64,000 bases of DNA from JBCCMQ01 sp039026235 (GCA_039026235.1 JBCCMQ010000001.1:744001-808000), one strand, 5' to 3'. Positions 34,138 to 42,726 are shown, counted from the stretch's first letter. Translations and numbers: made by a program. Notes: a model not told the origin generated them from the sequence alone.

Positions 34138-34892
34138 CAGGCGACCTCCTCGATCAGATCACCGTATCCGTTCGTCTCAACCTCCAGCGCCAATTCGGGC
34201 CCGCCGGTCTTTACGATTTTGCCGTCAGCCATGATATGCACGAAATCCGGTTTGATGTGATCCAGCAGGCGCTGGTAGTGGGTGATCACCAGAAAACCGC
34301 GTCCACTGTCGCGCAGATTGTTCACGCCTTCCGAGACCAGCTTCATGGCGTCGACGTCCAATCCGGAATCGGTTTCGTCCAGAATGCACATCTTGGGCTC
34401 AAGTAACGACATCTGAAGGATTTCATTGCGTTTTTTTTCACCGCCCGAAAATCCGACGTTGACCGGGCGCTTGAGCATGTCGGCGTCGATCTTGAGCGCC
34501 TTGGCTTTCTCACGCACCAGTTTCAGAAAATCGGCAGCGCTCAGTTCTTCCTCGCCCCGGGCCTTGCGCTGGGCGTTTGCGGCGGTACGCAGGAACGTCA
34601 TGTTGCCGACGCCGGGGATCTCAACCGGGTACTGGAATGCAAGGAAAAGACCGGCGGCAGCCCGCTCTTCCGGCTCCATCTCAAGAATGTCTTCGCCGTC
34701 CAATGTGGCCGCGCCGTCAGTGACTTCATAGCCATCCCTGCCAGACAATACATAGGACAGTGTCGACTTTCCCGACCCGTTCGGCCCCATAATGGCATGG
34801 ACCTTGCCAGACTCGACCGTCAGGTCGACGCCTTTGAGGATTTCCTTTCGCTCTTCTTCAAGTTCGACCTTCAGGCCTTTGATTTCCAACAT
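34137..34892 (-). CDS. sufC: Fe-S cluster assembly ATPase SufC
   Basis: The ABC-type ATPase of SufBCD, 251 aa. It has Walker A MGPNGSGKSTLSY near residue 35, a Q-loop in FLAFQYPVEIPG, signature VGFSGGEKKRNEIL near 144 and Walker B CILDETDSGLD near 168, with the H-loop His in VITHYQR. An AGGAGTATTGTG site precedes the ATG at 34892. Low divergence from the family and perfect motifs make this certain. It lies between a methyltransferase-like gene and sufD. Confidence 0.97.
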   Translation of the reverse strand: MLEIKGLKVELEEERKEILKGVDLTVESGKVHAIMGPNGSGKSTLSYVLSGRDGYEVTDGAATLDGEDILEMEPEERAAAGLFLAFQYPVEIPGVGNMTFLRTAANAQRKARGEEELSAADFLKLVREKAKALKIDADMLKRPVNVGFSGGEKKRNEILQMSLLEPKMCILDETDSGLDVDAMKLVSEGVNNLRDSGRGFLVITHYQRLLDHIKPDFVHIMADGKIVKTGGPELALEVETNGYGDLIEEVA

Positions 34893-34916
34893 CACAATAC
34901 TCCTGGTGCGGCACCG

Positions 34917-35531
34917 CTAAAGCGGTTGGCCGAATGCTTCTATAAGGGCCGACAGCCCATCCGCGGGGAAACGGCCCGGCTGAATGTCAAAGCGTGCCAT
35001 GCGACCGGCAAATTCGGTCGGCGGCGCGAATTTCTCGACCACATGATAGGACGGGCGATCGACGTAGTCGTCGAAAAGAACCGTGCAGGCACGGCGCAGG
35101 CGAAAGACGGCCGCCAGGAAACAGGCGACACGAAAACGTCCGTCGATCAAGATGACGTCCGGTTCCTGAAAATCCGCGCGGTCCCAGACGGAAAGCACAT
35201 AGCCCGGCCATTGCCGCCACCCTTCGTCCGACAGAGGATGGCCCCAATTTTCCACGGGACCCGTTTCCGCCAGATGCAGATGCAATGTCGATCTTGGCGG
35301 GTTATTGCTGAAGTACGCCCTAAGACCCGCATGCCAATCCGGATCGTTTTCCACGGCAAATGTCGTCTTGTCCGGCATTTCGGCCGCCAGCGCGGTGGAT
35401 CCGCCGGTACCATATTCCAGAATGACCGATGCGGCGGCGTAGTGCCGCCTTAGCAGCTCAGCCGCATCCTCGGGCATGGTCAGTTCAGGGCGCCCTGCAC
35501 CGCTCTGCGAGATATTTTCGACCAAAGCCAC
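34917..35531 (-). CDS. SAM-dependent methyltransferase-like protein in the suf operon
   Basis: A 204-aa protein with a class I methyltransferase pattern: ASVILEYGTGGSTALAAEM near residue 33 (motif I, SAM binding), FAVENDPDWHAGLRAYF near 57 (acidic end of strand 2), and PDVILIDGRFRVACFLAAVF near 123 (motif with DG instead of the usual DPP). It is cytoplasmic, without a signal. The start is a GTG at 35531 with GGGGTGA upstream. It precedes sufC in the operon. Its substrate is unknown; related proteins occur at this place in other Rhodobacterales (recollection). Confidence 0.7.
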   Translation of the reverse strand: MALVENISQSGAGRPELTMPEDAAELLRRHYAAASVILEYGTGGSTALAAEMPDKTTFAVENDPDWHAGLRAYFSNNPPRSTLHLHLAETGPVENWGHPLSDEGWRQWPGYVLSVWDRADFQEPDVILIDGRFRVACFLAAVFRLRRACTVLFDDYVDRPSYHVVEKFAPPTEFAGRMARFDIQPGRFPADGLSALIEAFGQPL

Positions 35532-35581
35532 GTAAGATCACCCCAATGTCGCCAGGCGCCAGCTGTCGCGAGCGCCAACTG

Positions 35582-36271
35582 TTAAGGCGTCGCAGTTGCC
35601 TCGACCTCTGACAGGTTCGGCCCTTGCCCTGGTTCCAATGGTGGCTCGGCCAAGCGTGGCAGAAGCGGCGCATCGGGATCCGATGAAAAGGTCACGCCAC
35701 GCAGAAAAAGAGAATTCGCTTCGGTCGTCTCGATAACACGGGTCGCGTAGGTCTCTCCGAAAAGCGATGCGGTGGTCGTGGGATACCAGTGAAAAACATT
35801 GTGTATGGTCAGCATGACCGCGACCACGCCAAAGATTTGGGCCACCAGATACTCGCGACCGCGGTGATCCAGCATCGTCTGCAGCGCCATGGACCCGACG
35901 AACGCAAGTGCACCTTCGATCAGGTAACCCAAGTCGATCATCCATGTCGACGGAAGGTGGTGCTGCGTGTCCGAAACGAGCAGTGAGGCTGCCACAACTT
36001 TCAAGACCAATAGGGCCACGGCGCCGGTCACGAAGGCACCGATCACCGCCAACGGGTAAAGCGCGTTCCGGGCGTAGTTTGGCCTTAACGGGCTGTGTTT
36101 CCCGTCCCGGGCCGCGCGCGCCATGTCGTGACTGTCCGGCAATGACAGATCGAACCCCTTGGCAAAGCGCGCTGCGCTTTGGTCTGGAGGCGCCTGGACC
36201 ACCTGCGCCGGACGCGCGCCCTTGATCCGCGAAATCCGGTCCTGAAAGGCCTTTTTCTGAGACGGATCCAT
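35582..36271 (-). CDS. Membrane protein of unknown function
   Basis: A 229-aa protein with a soluble N-terminal part (residues 1-65, RISRIKGARPAQVVQAPPDQ) and three or four hydrophobic segments: YPLAVIGAFVTGAVALLVLK, WMIDLGYLIEGALAFVGSMA, YLVAQIFGVVAVMLTIHNVF. The C-terminal tail is rich in Pro and acidic residues. It lies between the methyltransferase-like gene and the YbjQ gene in the suf transcript. I do not recognise the family. Confidence 0.7.
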   Translation of the reverse strand: MDPSQKKAFQDRISRIKGARPAQVVQAPPDQSAARFAKGFDLSLPDSHDMARAARDGKHSPLRPNYARNALYPLAVIGAFVTGAVALLVLKVVAASLLVSDTQHHLPSTWMIDLGYLIEGALAFVGSMALQTMLDHRGREYLVAQIFGVVAVMLTIHNVFHWYPTTTASLFGETYATRVIETTEANSLFLRGVTFSSDPDAPLLPRLAEPPLEPGQGPNLSEVEATATP

Positions 36272-36370
36272 AGCGCACCCGCGACTGCGAACGCAGTGTG
36301 CCTAGCCTCCAATTCGGGCGATAGTGGGGCGCGTTGCGCGCCCGGTTATGTGCCGTCATCTGCGGGCGCA

Positions 36371-36682
36371 TCAGCTCAGCGACACCGCTGTGCCCGAGGC
36401 CGACACCATGAGCATATTGTTGATGACCTCATAGTCGAGATCGACGCCAACGACGGCATTGGCACCCTTATCGACCGCCCGCTCTTCTAGCTCGCGCAGC
36501 GCCGTTTCGCGGGCTTCGCCAAGGCTCGCCTCATAGGCGCCAGACCGACCGCCGATGATGTCGGTGATGCCGGCAAAGACGTCGCGAAAAACATTCGCGC
36601 CCAGGATAGCCTCACCAACGACCACGCCGTGATAGGCGCTGATTGATCGGCCTTCTACCGAGGGTGTGGTGGTGACAATCAT
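36371..36682 (-). CDS. YbjQ family (DUF74) heavy-metal-binding protein
   Basis: A 103-aa protein with the YbjQ pattern: MIVTTTPSVEGRSISAYHGV at the start, GEAILGANVFRDVFAGITDI near residue 23, SGAYEASLGEARETALREL near 46, and GANAVVGVDLDYEVINNMLM near 73. Members form pentamers and have been linked to metal binding without a proven role. It is embedded between sufB and sufC, an unusual place that suggests a metal-related function in Fe-S assembly here. The ORF follows the preceding gene by four bases. Confidence 0.88.
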   Translation of the reverse strand: MIVTTTPSVEGRSISAYHGVVVGEAILGANVFRDVFAGITDIIGGRSGAYEASLGEARETALRELEERAVDKGANAVVGVDLDYEVINNMLMVSASGTAVSLS

Positions 36683-36686
36683 CCAA

Positions 36687-37064
36687 TCAGTTGCCCGGTT
36701 TCGTATTCATCGCCTTGATCTTGCCGTCGACCTCTTGCTTTGTAAGGTCCTGCTGGGCGTGTTTCAGGGCGCCATCAAGTTCGCGAGCCTGGCGAAGGCT
36801 GGGTCCCACGAAAACGGAGTACAGCGCGGCAAATGCGCACGATACTCCAAAGGAGGAAAGGACCCATACGACGATCGGTCGTGTGGTCATACTTTCAGCC
36901 ACGGAAATCACCGCTGGCATGAAAAACATAAAAATCACAATCGCAACCAGTGCGCCGCCTGCCCATGCAATCAACGACACTTCGTTGCCGAGCGACCGGT
37001 GCGCGTTGCGCGCAATACGCTGCCGTTCGTCAATCGAAAACTGGGACGGGTCCAGCCGCTCCAC
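36687..37064 (-). CDS. Small membrane protein of unknown function
   Basis: A 125-aa protein from a GTG at 37064 (GGTGGG lies upstream), six bases after the sufB stop. It has an N-terminal polar helix (QFSIDERQRIARNAHRSLG), two membrane helices (AWAGGALVAIVIFMFFMPAV and PIVVWVLSSFGVSCAFAALY), and a charged C-terminal coiled-coil-like tail (LRQARELDGALKHAQQDLTK). A longer open frame to 37217 overlaps sufB and is not supported. It is part of the suf transcript; its role is unknown. Confidence 0.65.
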   Translation of the reverse strand: MERLDPSQFSIDERQRIARNAHRSLGNEVSLIAWAGGALVAIVIFMFFMPAVISVAESMTTRPIVVWVLSSFGVSCAFAALYSVFVGPSLRQARELDGALKHAQQDLTKQEVDGKIKAMNTKPGN

Positions 37065-37069
37065 CGCCG

Positions 37070-38590
37070 TTATCCCACCGAACCTTCCAGTGAAATCGCC
37101 ACAAGCTGCTGCGCCTCCATGGCAAATTCCATCGGAAGCGCCTGAAGAACCTCTTTGCAGAAGCCGTTGACCACCAGAGCGACCGCCTCTTCTTCGTCCA
37201 TGCCGCGCTGGCGGCAATAGAACAGCTGATCGTCATCCACCTTGGATGTCGTCGCTTCATGTTCAACCCGCGATGAGTTATTGCGAACCTCGATGTAAGG
37301 CACCGTGTGGGCGCCGCATTGATCACCGATCAGCAGGCTGTCGCATTGGGTATAGTTGCGGCTGTCCTTGGCCTTTGGATGCATCGAGACCAGTCCGCGA
37401 TAGGTGTTCTGGGCACGCCCGGCGCTGATGCCCTTCGACACGATGCGCGACTTGGTGTTCTTGCCCAGGTGGATCATCTTTGTGCCAGTATCGGCCTGCT
37501 GGTAATTGTTGGTAATCGCAATCGAGTAAAATTCGCCCTGGCTGTCATCACCGCGCAGGATGCACGACGGATACTTCCAGGTGACCGCCGAACCGGTCTC
37601 AACCTGCGTCCACATCACCTTGGACCGATCGCCCCGGCAATCGGCGCGTTTGGTCACGAAATTATAAATCCCACCCCTGCCGTTCTCATCGCCCGGGAAC
37701 CAGTTTTGGACTGTCGAGTACTTTATCTCGGCGTCTTCCAGCGCAACCAGTTCCACGACCGCCGCATGCAGTTGATGTGTATCACGTTGCGGCGCTGTGC
37801 AGCCTTCCAGATAGGACACATAGGCGCCTTTGTCGGCGATGATCAGCGTCCGCTCGAACTGCCCAGTATTCTCGGCATTGATCCGGAAATAGGTCGACAG
37901 TTCCATCGGACAGCGCACGCCGGGCGGGACGTAGACAAAAGACCCGTCCGAGAAAACCGCGGAGTTAAGGGACGCAAAGTAATTGTCAGTCTGTGGTACG
38001 ACCGTGCCGAGGTATTTCTTAACCAGTTCAGGATGTTCCCGAACTGCTTCAGAGATCGAGCAGAAAATGACACCCGCCTTCTGAAGCTCTTCCTTGAAGG
38101 TGGTGCCTACTGATACGCTGTCGAACACCGCATCAACCGCCACCTTACGGCCATCGGTCGGCGCCGTCTCGGCACCTTCGACACCTGCAAGGATCATCTG
38201 CTCTTTCAAGGGGATGCCAAGCTTTTCGTAAGTAGCCAAAAGCGCTGGATCGACCTCATCCAGCGACTTGGGCTTTTCGGTCATCGACTTGGGCTTAGCG
38301 TAATAATATTGTTCCTGATAGTCGATCCTCGGGTAGTTGATCATCGCCCAGTCAGGCTCTTTCATCTGCAGCCAGCGGCGGTACGCCTGAAGGCGCCAAT
38401 CTGTCATCCATTCAGGTTCGCCGTTTTTGTCAGAGATCAGCCGCACAATGTCTTCGCTAAGCCCCTTGGGCGCGAATTCCATCTCAATTTCGGTTTCCCA
38501 GCCGTACTTGTATTTTCCGGCCATGCTCTGAACGGTTTCAACGGTCTCTCGGTCAACGCCTTCGCGGACATTTGTATCGAGTGCGGTCAT
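37070..38590 (-). CDS. sufB: Fe-S cluster assembly protein SufB
   Basis: The main scaffold of SufBCD, 506 aa from an ATG at 38590 with GGAAGGTGAC just upstream; the frame extends open to 38875 but that part overlaps the desulfurase gene. Hallmarks are KYKYGWETEIEMEFAPKGLS near residue 27, FVYVPPGVRCPMELSTYFRI, YLEGCTAPQRDTHQLHAAVV, IKYSTVQNWFPGDENGRGG, CDSLLIGDQCGAHTVPYIEV, and EHEATTSKVDDDQLFYCRQR near the C-terminus with the conserved Glu/His/Cys set. It overlaps nothing but the desulfurase spacing. Confidence 0.97.
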   Translation of the reverse strand: MTALDTNVREGVDRETVETVQSMAGKYKYGWETEIEMEFAPKGLSEDIVRLISDKNGEPEWMTDWRLQAYRRWLQMKEPDWAMINYPRIDYQEQYYYAKPKSMTEKPKSLDEVDPALLATYEKLGIPLKEQMILAGVEGAETAPTDGRKVAVDAVFDSVSVGTTFKEELQKAGVIFCSISEAVREHPELVKKYLGTVVPQTDNYFASLNSAVFSDGSFVYVPPGVRCPMELSTYFRINAENTGQFERTLIIADKGAYVSYLEGCTAPQRDTHQLHAAVVELVALEDAEIKYSTVQNWFPGDENGRGGIYNFVTKRADCRGDRSKVMWTQVETGSAVTWKYPSCILRGDDSQGEFYSIAITNNYQQADTGTKMIHLGKNTKSRIVSKGISAGRAQNTYRGLVSMHPKAKDSRNYTQCDSLLIGDQCGAHTVPYIEVRNNSSRVEHEATTSKVDDDQLFYCRQRGMDEEEAVALVVNGFCKEVLQALPMEFAMEAQQLVAISLEGSVG

Positions 38591-38613
38591 GTCACCTTCC
38601 GTATCCTGTTCCA

Positions 38614-39699
38614 TTATGCTGCGCGCGCCCGGTAACGGGCGGCTTTCTGCCGCCAGACTTCGGCAAAGCGCAACACGTCTTCCCTTTGCGACCCTGGGCC
38701 TAGCGAGACCCGGATTGCCGCGCCCGCCACATCGGGGCCGTACCCCATCGCGGCGAGAACGCGGCTGGATTTCACTTTCCCGCTCGAACAGGCTGAGCCC
38801 GCAGAAACCGCATAACCTGCAAGGTCCATCTGCATCACCTGCGTTTCGCCTTTCCACCCCGGCAGGGCGAAGCAAGACGTGTTCGGCAACCTGTTCGAAC
38901 TATACCCAACAAAAATAGTATCCTTGGAACCATCCGCCAGAGCACTTTCTAGAATTTTTCTAATTTCAGCAACATTTTCCCAGACACCGTCAGCCAAATC
39001 CCTGCTTGAAGCTGCGGCTGCAGCCCCAAACCCCGAAATTCCCACGATATTTTCGGTTCCGGACCGGCGCCCCATTTCTTGTCCACCGCCCTTGAGGACC
39101 GGTGAAATATCGGTACCGCGTCGGACAACCAGCGCCCCCACCCCCTTGGGGCCCCCAAGCTTATGCGCACTCAGAATCGCCATCTGCGCGCCACTCCAAG
39201 CGAAGGAGAACGGAATGCGACCGACCGCTTGGGTGACGTCCAAAAGGAGCCAGTCAGCATACCGTCCAACACCCAGCGGCCACCTTCCGCCTTCGGGGTC
39301 CGGCGGCGGGGTGATGATGCCTGTCTCTGAGTTGGCAAGACCCATTGCAAACACAAGGTCGCCATCAGAGTCTTGCGCGGCGTCGGATTGGTGACTGTTG
39401 TGGACCCAAAGCGCATCATGGGCGGTGTCCTGCACGACGATGGCCCGGGTCTTTGCCAGCTCGGCCAGAATCGATGCCGCCTCGGTCGCCCCCGAGGTGA
39501 AGATGATTTCATCGGGCTGACAACCCACCATTTCGGCCACTTGGCGGCGGGCGTTCTCGACAATGCGCTTGGCGGCGCGGCCTTCCTTATGGACGCTCGC
39601 TGGGTTACCGACGATGTCCATGGCCTGAAGCATCGCCAAGCGCGCTTCGGGACGAAGCGGCGCTGTGGCGTTGTAATCCAGATAGACACGCTCAGCCAA
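38614..39699 (-). CDS. Cysteine desulfurase, NifS/IscS type
   Basis: A second PLP-dependent desulfurase in the operon, 361 aa, group I. Motifs are VYLDYNATAPLRPEARLAML at the start, FTSGATEAASIL near residue 67, the PLP lysine in LSAHKLGGPKGVGALV near residue 182, and the persulfide Cys in SAGSACSSGKVKSSRVL near residue 305. The start is a TTG at 39699, 20 bases after the iscR stop; no in-frame ATG lies closer. It is shorter than IscS (404 aa). Its division of labour with SufS is unknown. Confidence 0.92.
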   Translation of the reverse strand: MAERVYLDYNATAPLRPEARLAMLQAMDIVGNPASVHKEGRAAKRIVENARRQVAEMVGCQPDEIIFTSGATEAASILAELAKTRAIVVQDTAHDALWVHNSHQSDAAQDSDGDLVFAMGLANSETGIITPPPDPEGGRWPLGVGRYADWLLLDVTQAVGRIPFSFAWSGAQMAILSAHKLGGPKGVGALVVRRGTDISPVLKGGGQEMGRRSGTENIVGISGFGAAAAASSRDLADGVWENVAEIRKILESALADGSKDTIFVGYSSNRLPNTSCFALPGWKGETQVMQMDLAGYAVSAGSACSSGKVKSSRVLAAMGYGPDVAGAAIRVSLGPGSQREDVLRFAEVWRQKAARYRARAA

Positions 39700-39719
39700 G
39701 CGTTCGGCGACCCATCTCG

Positions 39720-40181
39720 CTACACCTCATCAACGATATGAAGGATGTTTGGCACCGCCGGACAGGGGATCAGATCGTTCCCAACGACGTCCGACAGCCG
39801 GGTCTGATGCAGAAAAACATATACGTTCGCTGACAGGCTTTCCCAAAGCCTGTTCGCCATGGACTGCGCCCGCGTACCAGATAGCGCGCCCTGGGCGCCG
39901 GCGCCGGTGTGCATAGCGCTGACTGTTTCATCAACCGCTTCCAGCACTTCGGCAATCGATATCTTGTCGGCGGGTTTGCCCAAACGATACCCGCCCCCCG
40001 GCCCGCGCACGGATTCGACCAGCCCGGACCGGCGCAGTTTCACGAACAGCTGCTCCAGATAGGGAAGTGAAATATCCTGTCGTCGGGAAATTTCAGAAAG
40101 GGCGACCAGCTTTCCCGTTTCGTGCAAGGCCAAATCGGCCAGCGCGACAACCGCATAGCGCCCTTTGGTGCTGAGCTTCAC
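39720..40181 (-). CDS. iscR: Rrf2-family Fe-S regulator, IscR type with one cysteine
   Basis: Represses or activates Fe-S genes according to cluster status. The 153-aa protein has the N-terminal winged helix (MKLSTKGRYAVVALADLALH, ISLPYLEQLFVKLRRSGLVE, VRGPGGGYRLGKP). Canonical IscR has three cysteines near residues 92-104; this one has only Cys140 (LIPCPAVPN). Rhodobacter sphaeroides IscR is known to be similarly unusual. The start is a GTG at 40181 with AGGAGG nine bases upstream. It heads the suf operon. Confidence 0.93.
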   Translation of the reverse strand: MKLSTKGRYAVVALADLALHETGKLVALSEISRRQDISLPYLEQLFVKLRRSGLVESVRGPGGGYRLGKPADKISIAEVLEAVDETVSAMHTGAGAQGALSGTRAQSMANRLWESLSANVYVFLHQTRLSDVVGNDLIPCPAVPNILHIVDEV

Positions 40182-40266
40182 TTGGGCCGCCTCCTTAAGT
40201 TATTGACCTCTGCCAACATGTTGCTTACGTCCGGGGAACGCCGCGCGTCCAACGCCAGCGGTTAAG

Positions 40267-40281
40267 TTAGAACTATTCTAA
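40267..40281. promoter_or_regulatory. Irr box (iron control element, ICE-like)
   Basis: TTAGAA-CTA-TTCTAA is a perfect inverted repeat matching the alphaproteobacterial iron control element core (TTAGAA-N3-TTCTAA) bound by Irr. It is 86 bases before the iscR start and 72 bases before the alpha/beta hydrolase start at 40353, so it can serve either divergent promoter. Control of suf operons by Irr is known in this group; binding here is inferred. Confidence 0.7.
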
Positions 40282-40352
40282 GGATTGCTACTGTCCCGGT
40301 CAACGTTTGCCGGACGTGGCTGTCGAATGACCAGACGTACCAAGGACGCCCG

Positions 40353-41006
40353 ATGCCAGAGGTTATCTTTCCCGGCCCCGAAGGCCGCCTCGAAGGCCGC
40401 TACCACCCCCAGAAGGAAAAAGATTCCCCTATAGCGATCATCTTACACCCTCATCCACAGTTTGGGGGCACGATGAACAACCGGGTCGTCTATAACCTGC
40501 ATTACGCCTTCTTTAACATGGGTTTTACGGTCCTGCGGTTCAATTTCCGCGGCGTCGGCCGAAGTCAGGGCGAATACGACCAAGGTATCGGCGAACTCAG
40601 CGATGCCGCCAGCGCGCTGGACTATCTGCAATCCCTGAACGCATCGGCCAAACACTGTTGGGTTGCGGGCTTTTCGTTCGGTGCCTGGATCGGCATGCAA
40701 CTCCTTATGCGGCGGCCGGAAATCACCGGCTTTGTAAGCGTGTCACCGCCGGCCAACATGTATGATTTTTCCTTTCTGGCCCCCTGCCCGTCTTCAGGAC
40801 TGATCCTGAACGGATCAGCCGATCGCGTTGCCCCGCCCAAGGATACCCTTGCTCTCGTCGACAAACTTCACGAACAGAAGGGTATCACCATTACCCATAC
40901 GGAAATCGACAGCGCCGGGCACTTCTTCGAAGATCCTTACATGGATCAGATGATCGGTACCGTCGACGACTACGTGCGGCGGCGTCTGACGGAAAAAACC
41001 CGCTAG
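40353..41006 (+). CDS. Alpha/beta hydrolase
   Basis: A 217-aa cytoplasmic hydrolase. The fold is shown by HPHPQFGGTMNNRVVYNLHY near residue 32 (oxyanion region), FNFRGVGRSQGEYDQGIGEL near 62, nucleophile elbow VAGFSFGAWIGMQLL near 102 (Ser in GFSFG), Asp in NGSADRVAPPKD near 155, and His in IDSAGHFFEDPY near 188. An AAGGA site precedes the ATG. It is divergent from iscR across a 171-bp region holding the Irr-type box. The substrate is unknown. Confidence 0.88.
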   Translation: MPEVIFPGPEGRLEGRYHPQKEKDSPIAIILHPHPQFGGTMNNRVVYNLHYAFFNMGFTVLRFNFRGVGRSQGEYDQGIGELSDAASALDYLQSLNASAKHCWVAGFSFGAWIGMQLLMRRPEITGFVSVSPPANMYDFSFLAPCPSSGLILNGSADRVAPPKDTLALVDKLHEQKGITITHTEIDSAGHFFEDPYMDQMIGTVDDYVRRRLTEKTR

Positions 41007-42154
41007 GAGAAGCGGTTAATGGCGCCACGCGCAGCGGACGCAACGCCGCTGTAGATGCGGTTGAGGATCGACCGAAGGAACCACGCCGTGATTTCGGCCG
41101 CGCTTCGGACGCCGGTGGCCACCTGGCCGAGAAAGTGCATCGCTGCACGGACGAAACGCAACAGCAGATCGCCCACCAGCGCGGCAACCCGGGCGGCGTT
41201 TACCAATATCTCGGCAAGTGTATCCAGCAAGGTCGCGCCGGCTATAAACACGATACCAAGCGCGGCTTCAGCCAGCGCGAGAATCCCCTGGAGCGCCTTT
41301 CCAAGTGCCCAATACCCAATGGCGGAAAATGGACCACTGGCCGAGTTTGCACGCTGTAGCCAGTAATCGACATTGCGATAATTCGGCGTCCGGTCAGGAA
41401 CCGGCCAGCCGCCGTCGGGCATACGTTTCAGGTAAACCTCATCCATGCTGTGGGCCGCCTTGGTGATCGATCCGAAGTTGGCGTCCACCGCGTATTCCGC
41501 ACCCGGAGGATGGGAAAACGGCCAAAGTGGAACCATCGGAACAGGGTCGGCCAGGGTATAGACCCTGCGCATGTTGGCATCGCCCAGCTTGCGGGCCAGC
41601 GAATGGCAAAAGAAAAGCGGTGCGGGACGCGGTGCCCCAAATGTCGCCAGCTTTACATCGGCCTTGTTGTTAAAGGCGAATTCGGCGGCAAACATCGTCG
41701 CAAGTGCGCCGCCCAAGGAATGCCCGCAGATATGAAGCGTCGTGATGTTCTTTCCGGCCAAGGCCTCGTTCACGGCGCGGCTCATGCTGCGGTAGACGCG
41801 GTTGAAGCCCGCATGAACGGGCCAACCTCCGGGTCCGCGATCCAGCGTCACGTTGGCATTGCTCAGCCAATCGGAGACTGAGCTGAATTCCGTTCCCCGG
41901 ATCGCCAGGGCGTACTCGCCCTGATTGGCCGCACCCTTGCGGCGAAGCAACATGCCAAAGCCCGTGGCCGGGCGGTAGACCGCGCCCGATCGGCCGATCA
42001 CGCGCTTGGCCGTATCGTCGACGTGGAACATGTCAAAAAGCGCTGTCCCTTCGCCAGATGCCGCCAGAGCCGCCTGAACGTTGCCGTTCAGCCGCAGGGC
42101 ATAAACGCTTTGCGCCAATCGCGCCGTTGTCTTTCCCGAAAGCATTCCTGTCAT
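41003..42154 (-). CDS. Class-3 lipase family protein
   Basis: A 383-aa protein from ATG 42154 (alternatives are GTG 42163 and ATG 42145). The lipase_3 core spans residues 60-250: EYALAIRGTEFSSVSDWLSN, HAGFNRVYRSMSRAVNEAL, the nucleophile elbow HICGHSLGGALATMFAAEFA, LATFGAPRPAPLFF, and VYTLADPVPMVPLWPF with the expected Asp. The C-terminal third (from about residue 275) is a long hydrophobic/amphipathic helical region (ALGKALQGILALAEAALGIV, FIAGATLLDTLAEILVNAAR), consistent with membrane insertion. No Sec signal is visible. It is 32 bases from the secreted partner gene upstream. Confidence 0.85.
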   Translation of the reverse strand: MTGMLSGKTTARLAQSVYALRLNGNVQAALAASGEGTALFDMFHVDDTAKRVIGRSGAVYRPATGFGMLLRRKGAANQGEYALAIRGTEFSSVSDWLSNANVTLDRGPGGWPVHAGFNRVYRSMSRAVNEALAGKNITTLHICGHSLGGALATMFAAEFAFNNKADVKLATFGAPRPAPLFFCHSLARKLGDANMRRVYTLADPVPMVPLWPFSHPPGAEYAVDANFGSITKAAHSMDEVYLKRMPDGGWPVPDRTPNYRNVDYWLQRANSASGPFSAIGYWALGKALQGILALAEAALGIVFIAGATLLDTLAEILVNAARVAALVGDLLLRFVRAAMHFLGQVATGVRSAAEITAWFLRSILNRIYSGVASAARGAINRFS

Positions 42155-42186
42155 CTTTGTCACTCAAAACGGCACAACAGACCACG

Positions 42187-42726
42187 TCATTCCGCGGCTT
42201 GGCACGTCCCCCAAAAAAATCCATTTGCGCCAGGCTCTTGATCCGCCCGGCACTGAATGTTCAACGCTTTGCCATCGCGTTCGCCGTTCAGGTTATAATT
42301 CTGCTTGTAGATCAACAGTATCTGCAAAGGTCCGTTTGCCAGTTGGGCAGAAAAATCCTGTTCAATATTCGGCTGATGCGGCAGAACGCTCGCCCAAAAG
42401 TTCTGGCCGTCGACCTGGGGCAAGGAAAACCTGCCTTCAGCGTCGGTCGTCACGGTGTCTTCGCCCTCGCGCTTGCCCCATTTCCATGTGCGCGTGATCT
42501 CTATGCCCGAAGCCGGGGCATTGCCTTCGCCCAACAGCAAACCTTCGACGGGCGAACAGATTACGAATGTTTTGCCGACTGCCATGGACTGTCCCACCCA
42601 CAGAAATATGCCCGCCAGAACGATAACGCATAAGAGCGCCTGTACACGCAAAGGAGCACCAAATGCTGCCAAATCCCGAAACTGATGGTGGGTTATTCCG
42701 CAACCTATTGCAACTTCATTGGGCAT
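42187..42726 (-). CDS. Exported DUF6795-like protein next to the lipase
   Basis: A 179-aa protein (ATG at 42726) with an internal signal-anchor (LRVQALLCVIVLAGIFLWVG), so the real start may lie nearer it, for example a TTG at about 42651. The mature part has FVICSPVEGLLLGEGNAPAS and ITRTWKWGKREGEDTVTTDA then EGRFSLPQV, a beta-sandwich, transthyretin-like pattern I associate with DUF6795. It carries three further cysteines, one near the end. It is co-transcribed with the lipase gene and may be its accessory or protective partner; this is inference. Confidence 0.65.
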   Translation of the reverse strand: MPNEVAIGCGITHHQFRDLAAFGAPLRVQALLCVIVLAGIFLWVGQSMAVGKTFVICSPVEGLLLGEGNAPASGIEITRTWKWGKREGEDTVTTDAEGRFSLPQVDGQNFWASVLPHQPNIEQDFSAQLANGPLQILLIYKQNYNLNGERDGKALNIQCRADQEPGANGFFWGTCQAAE

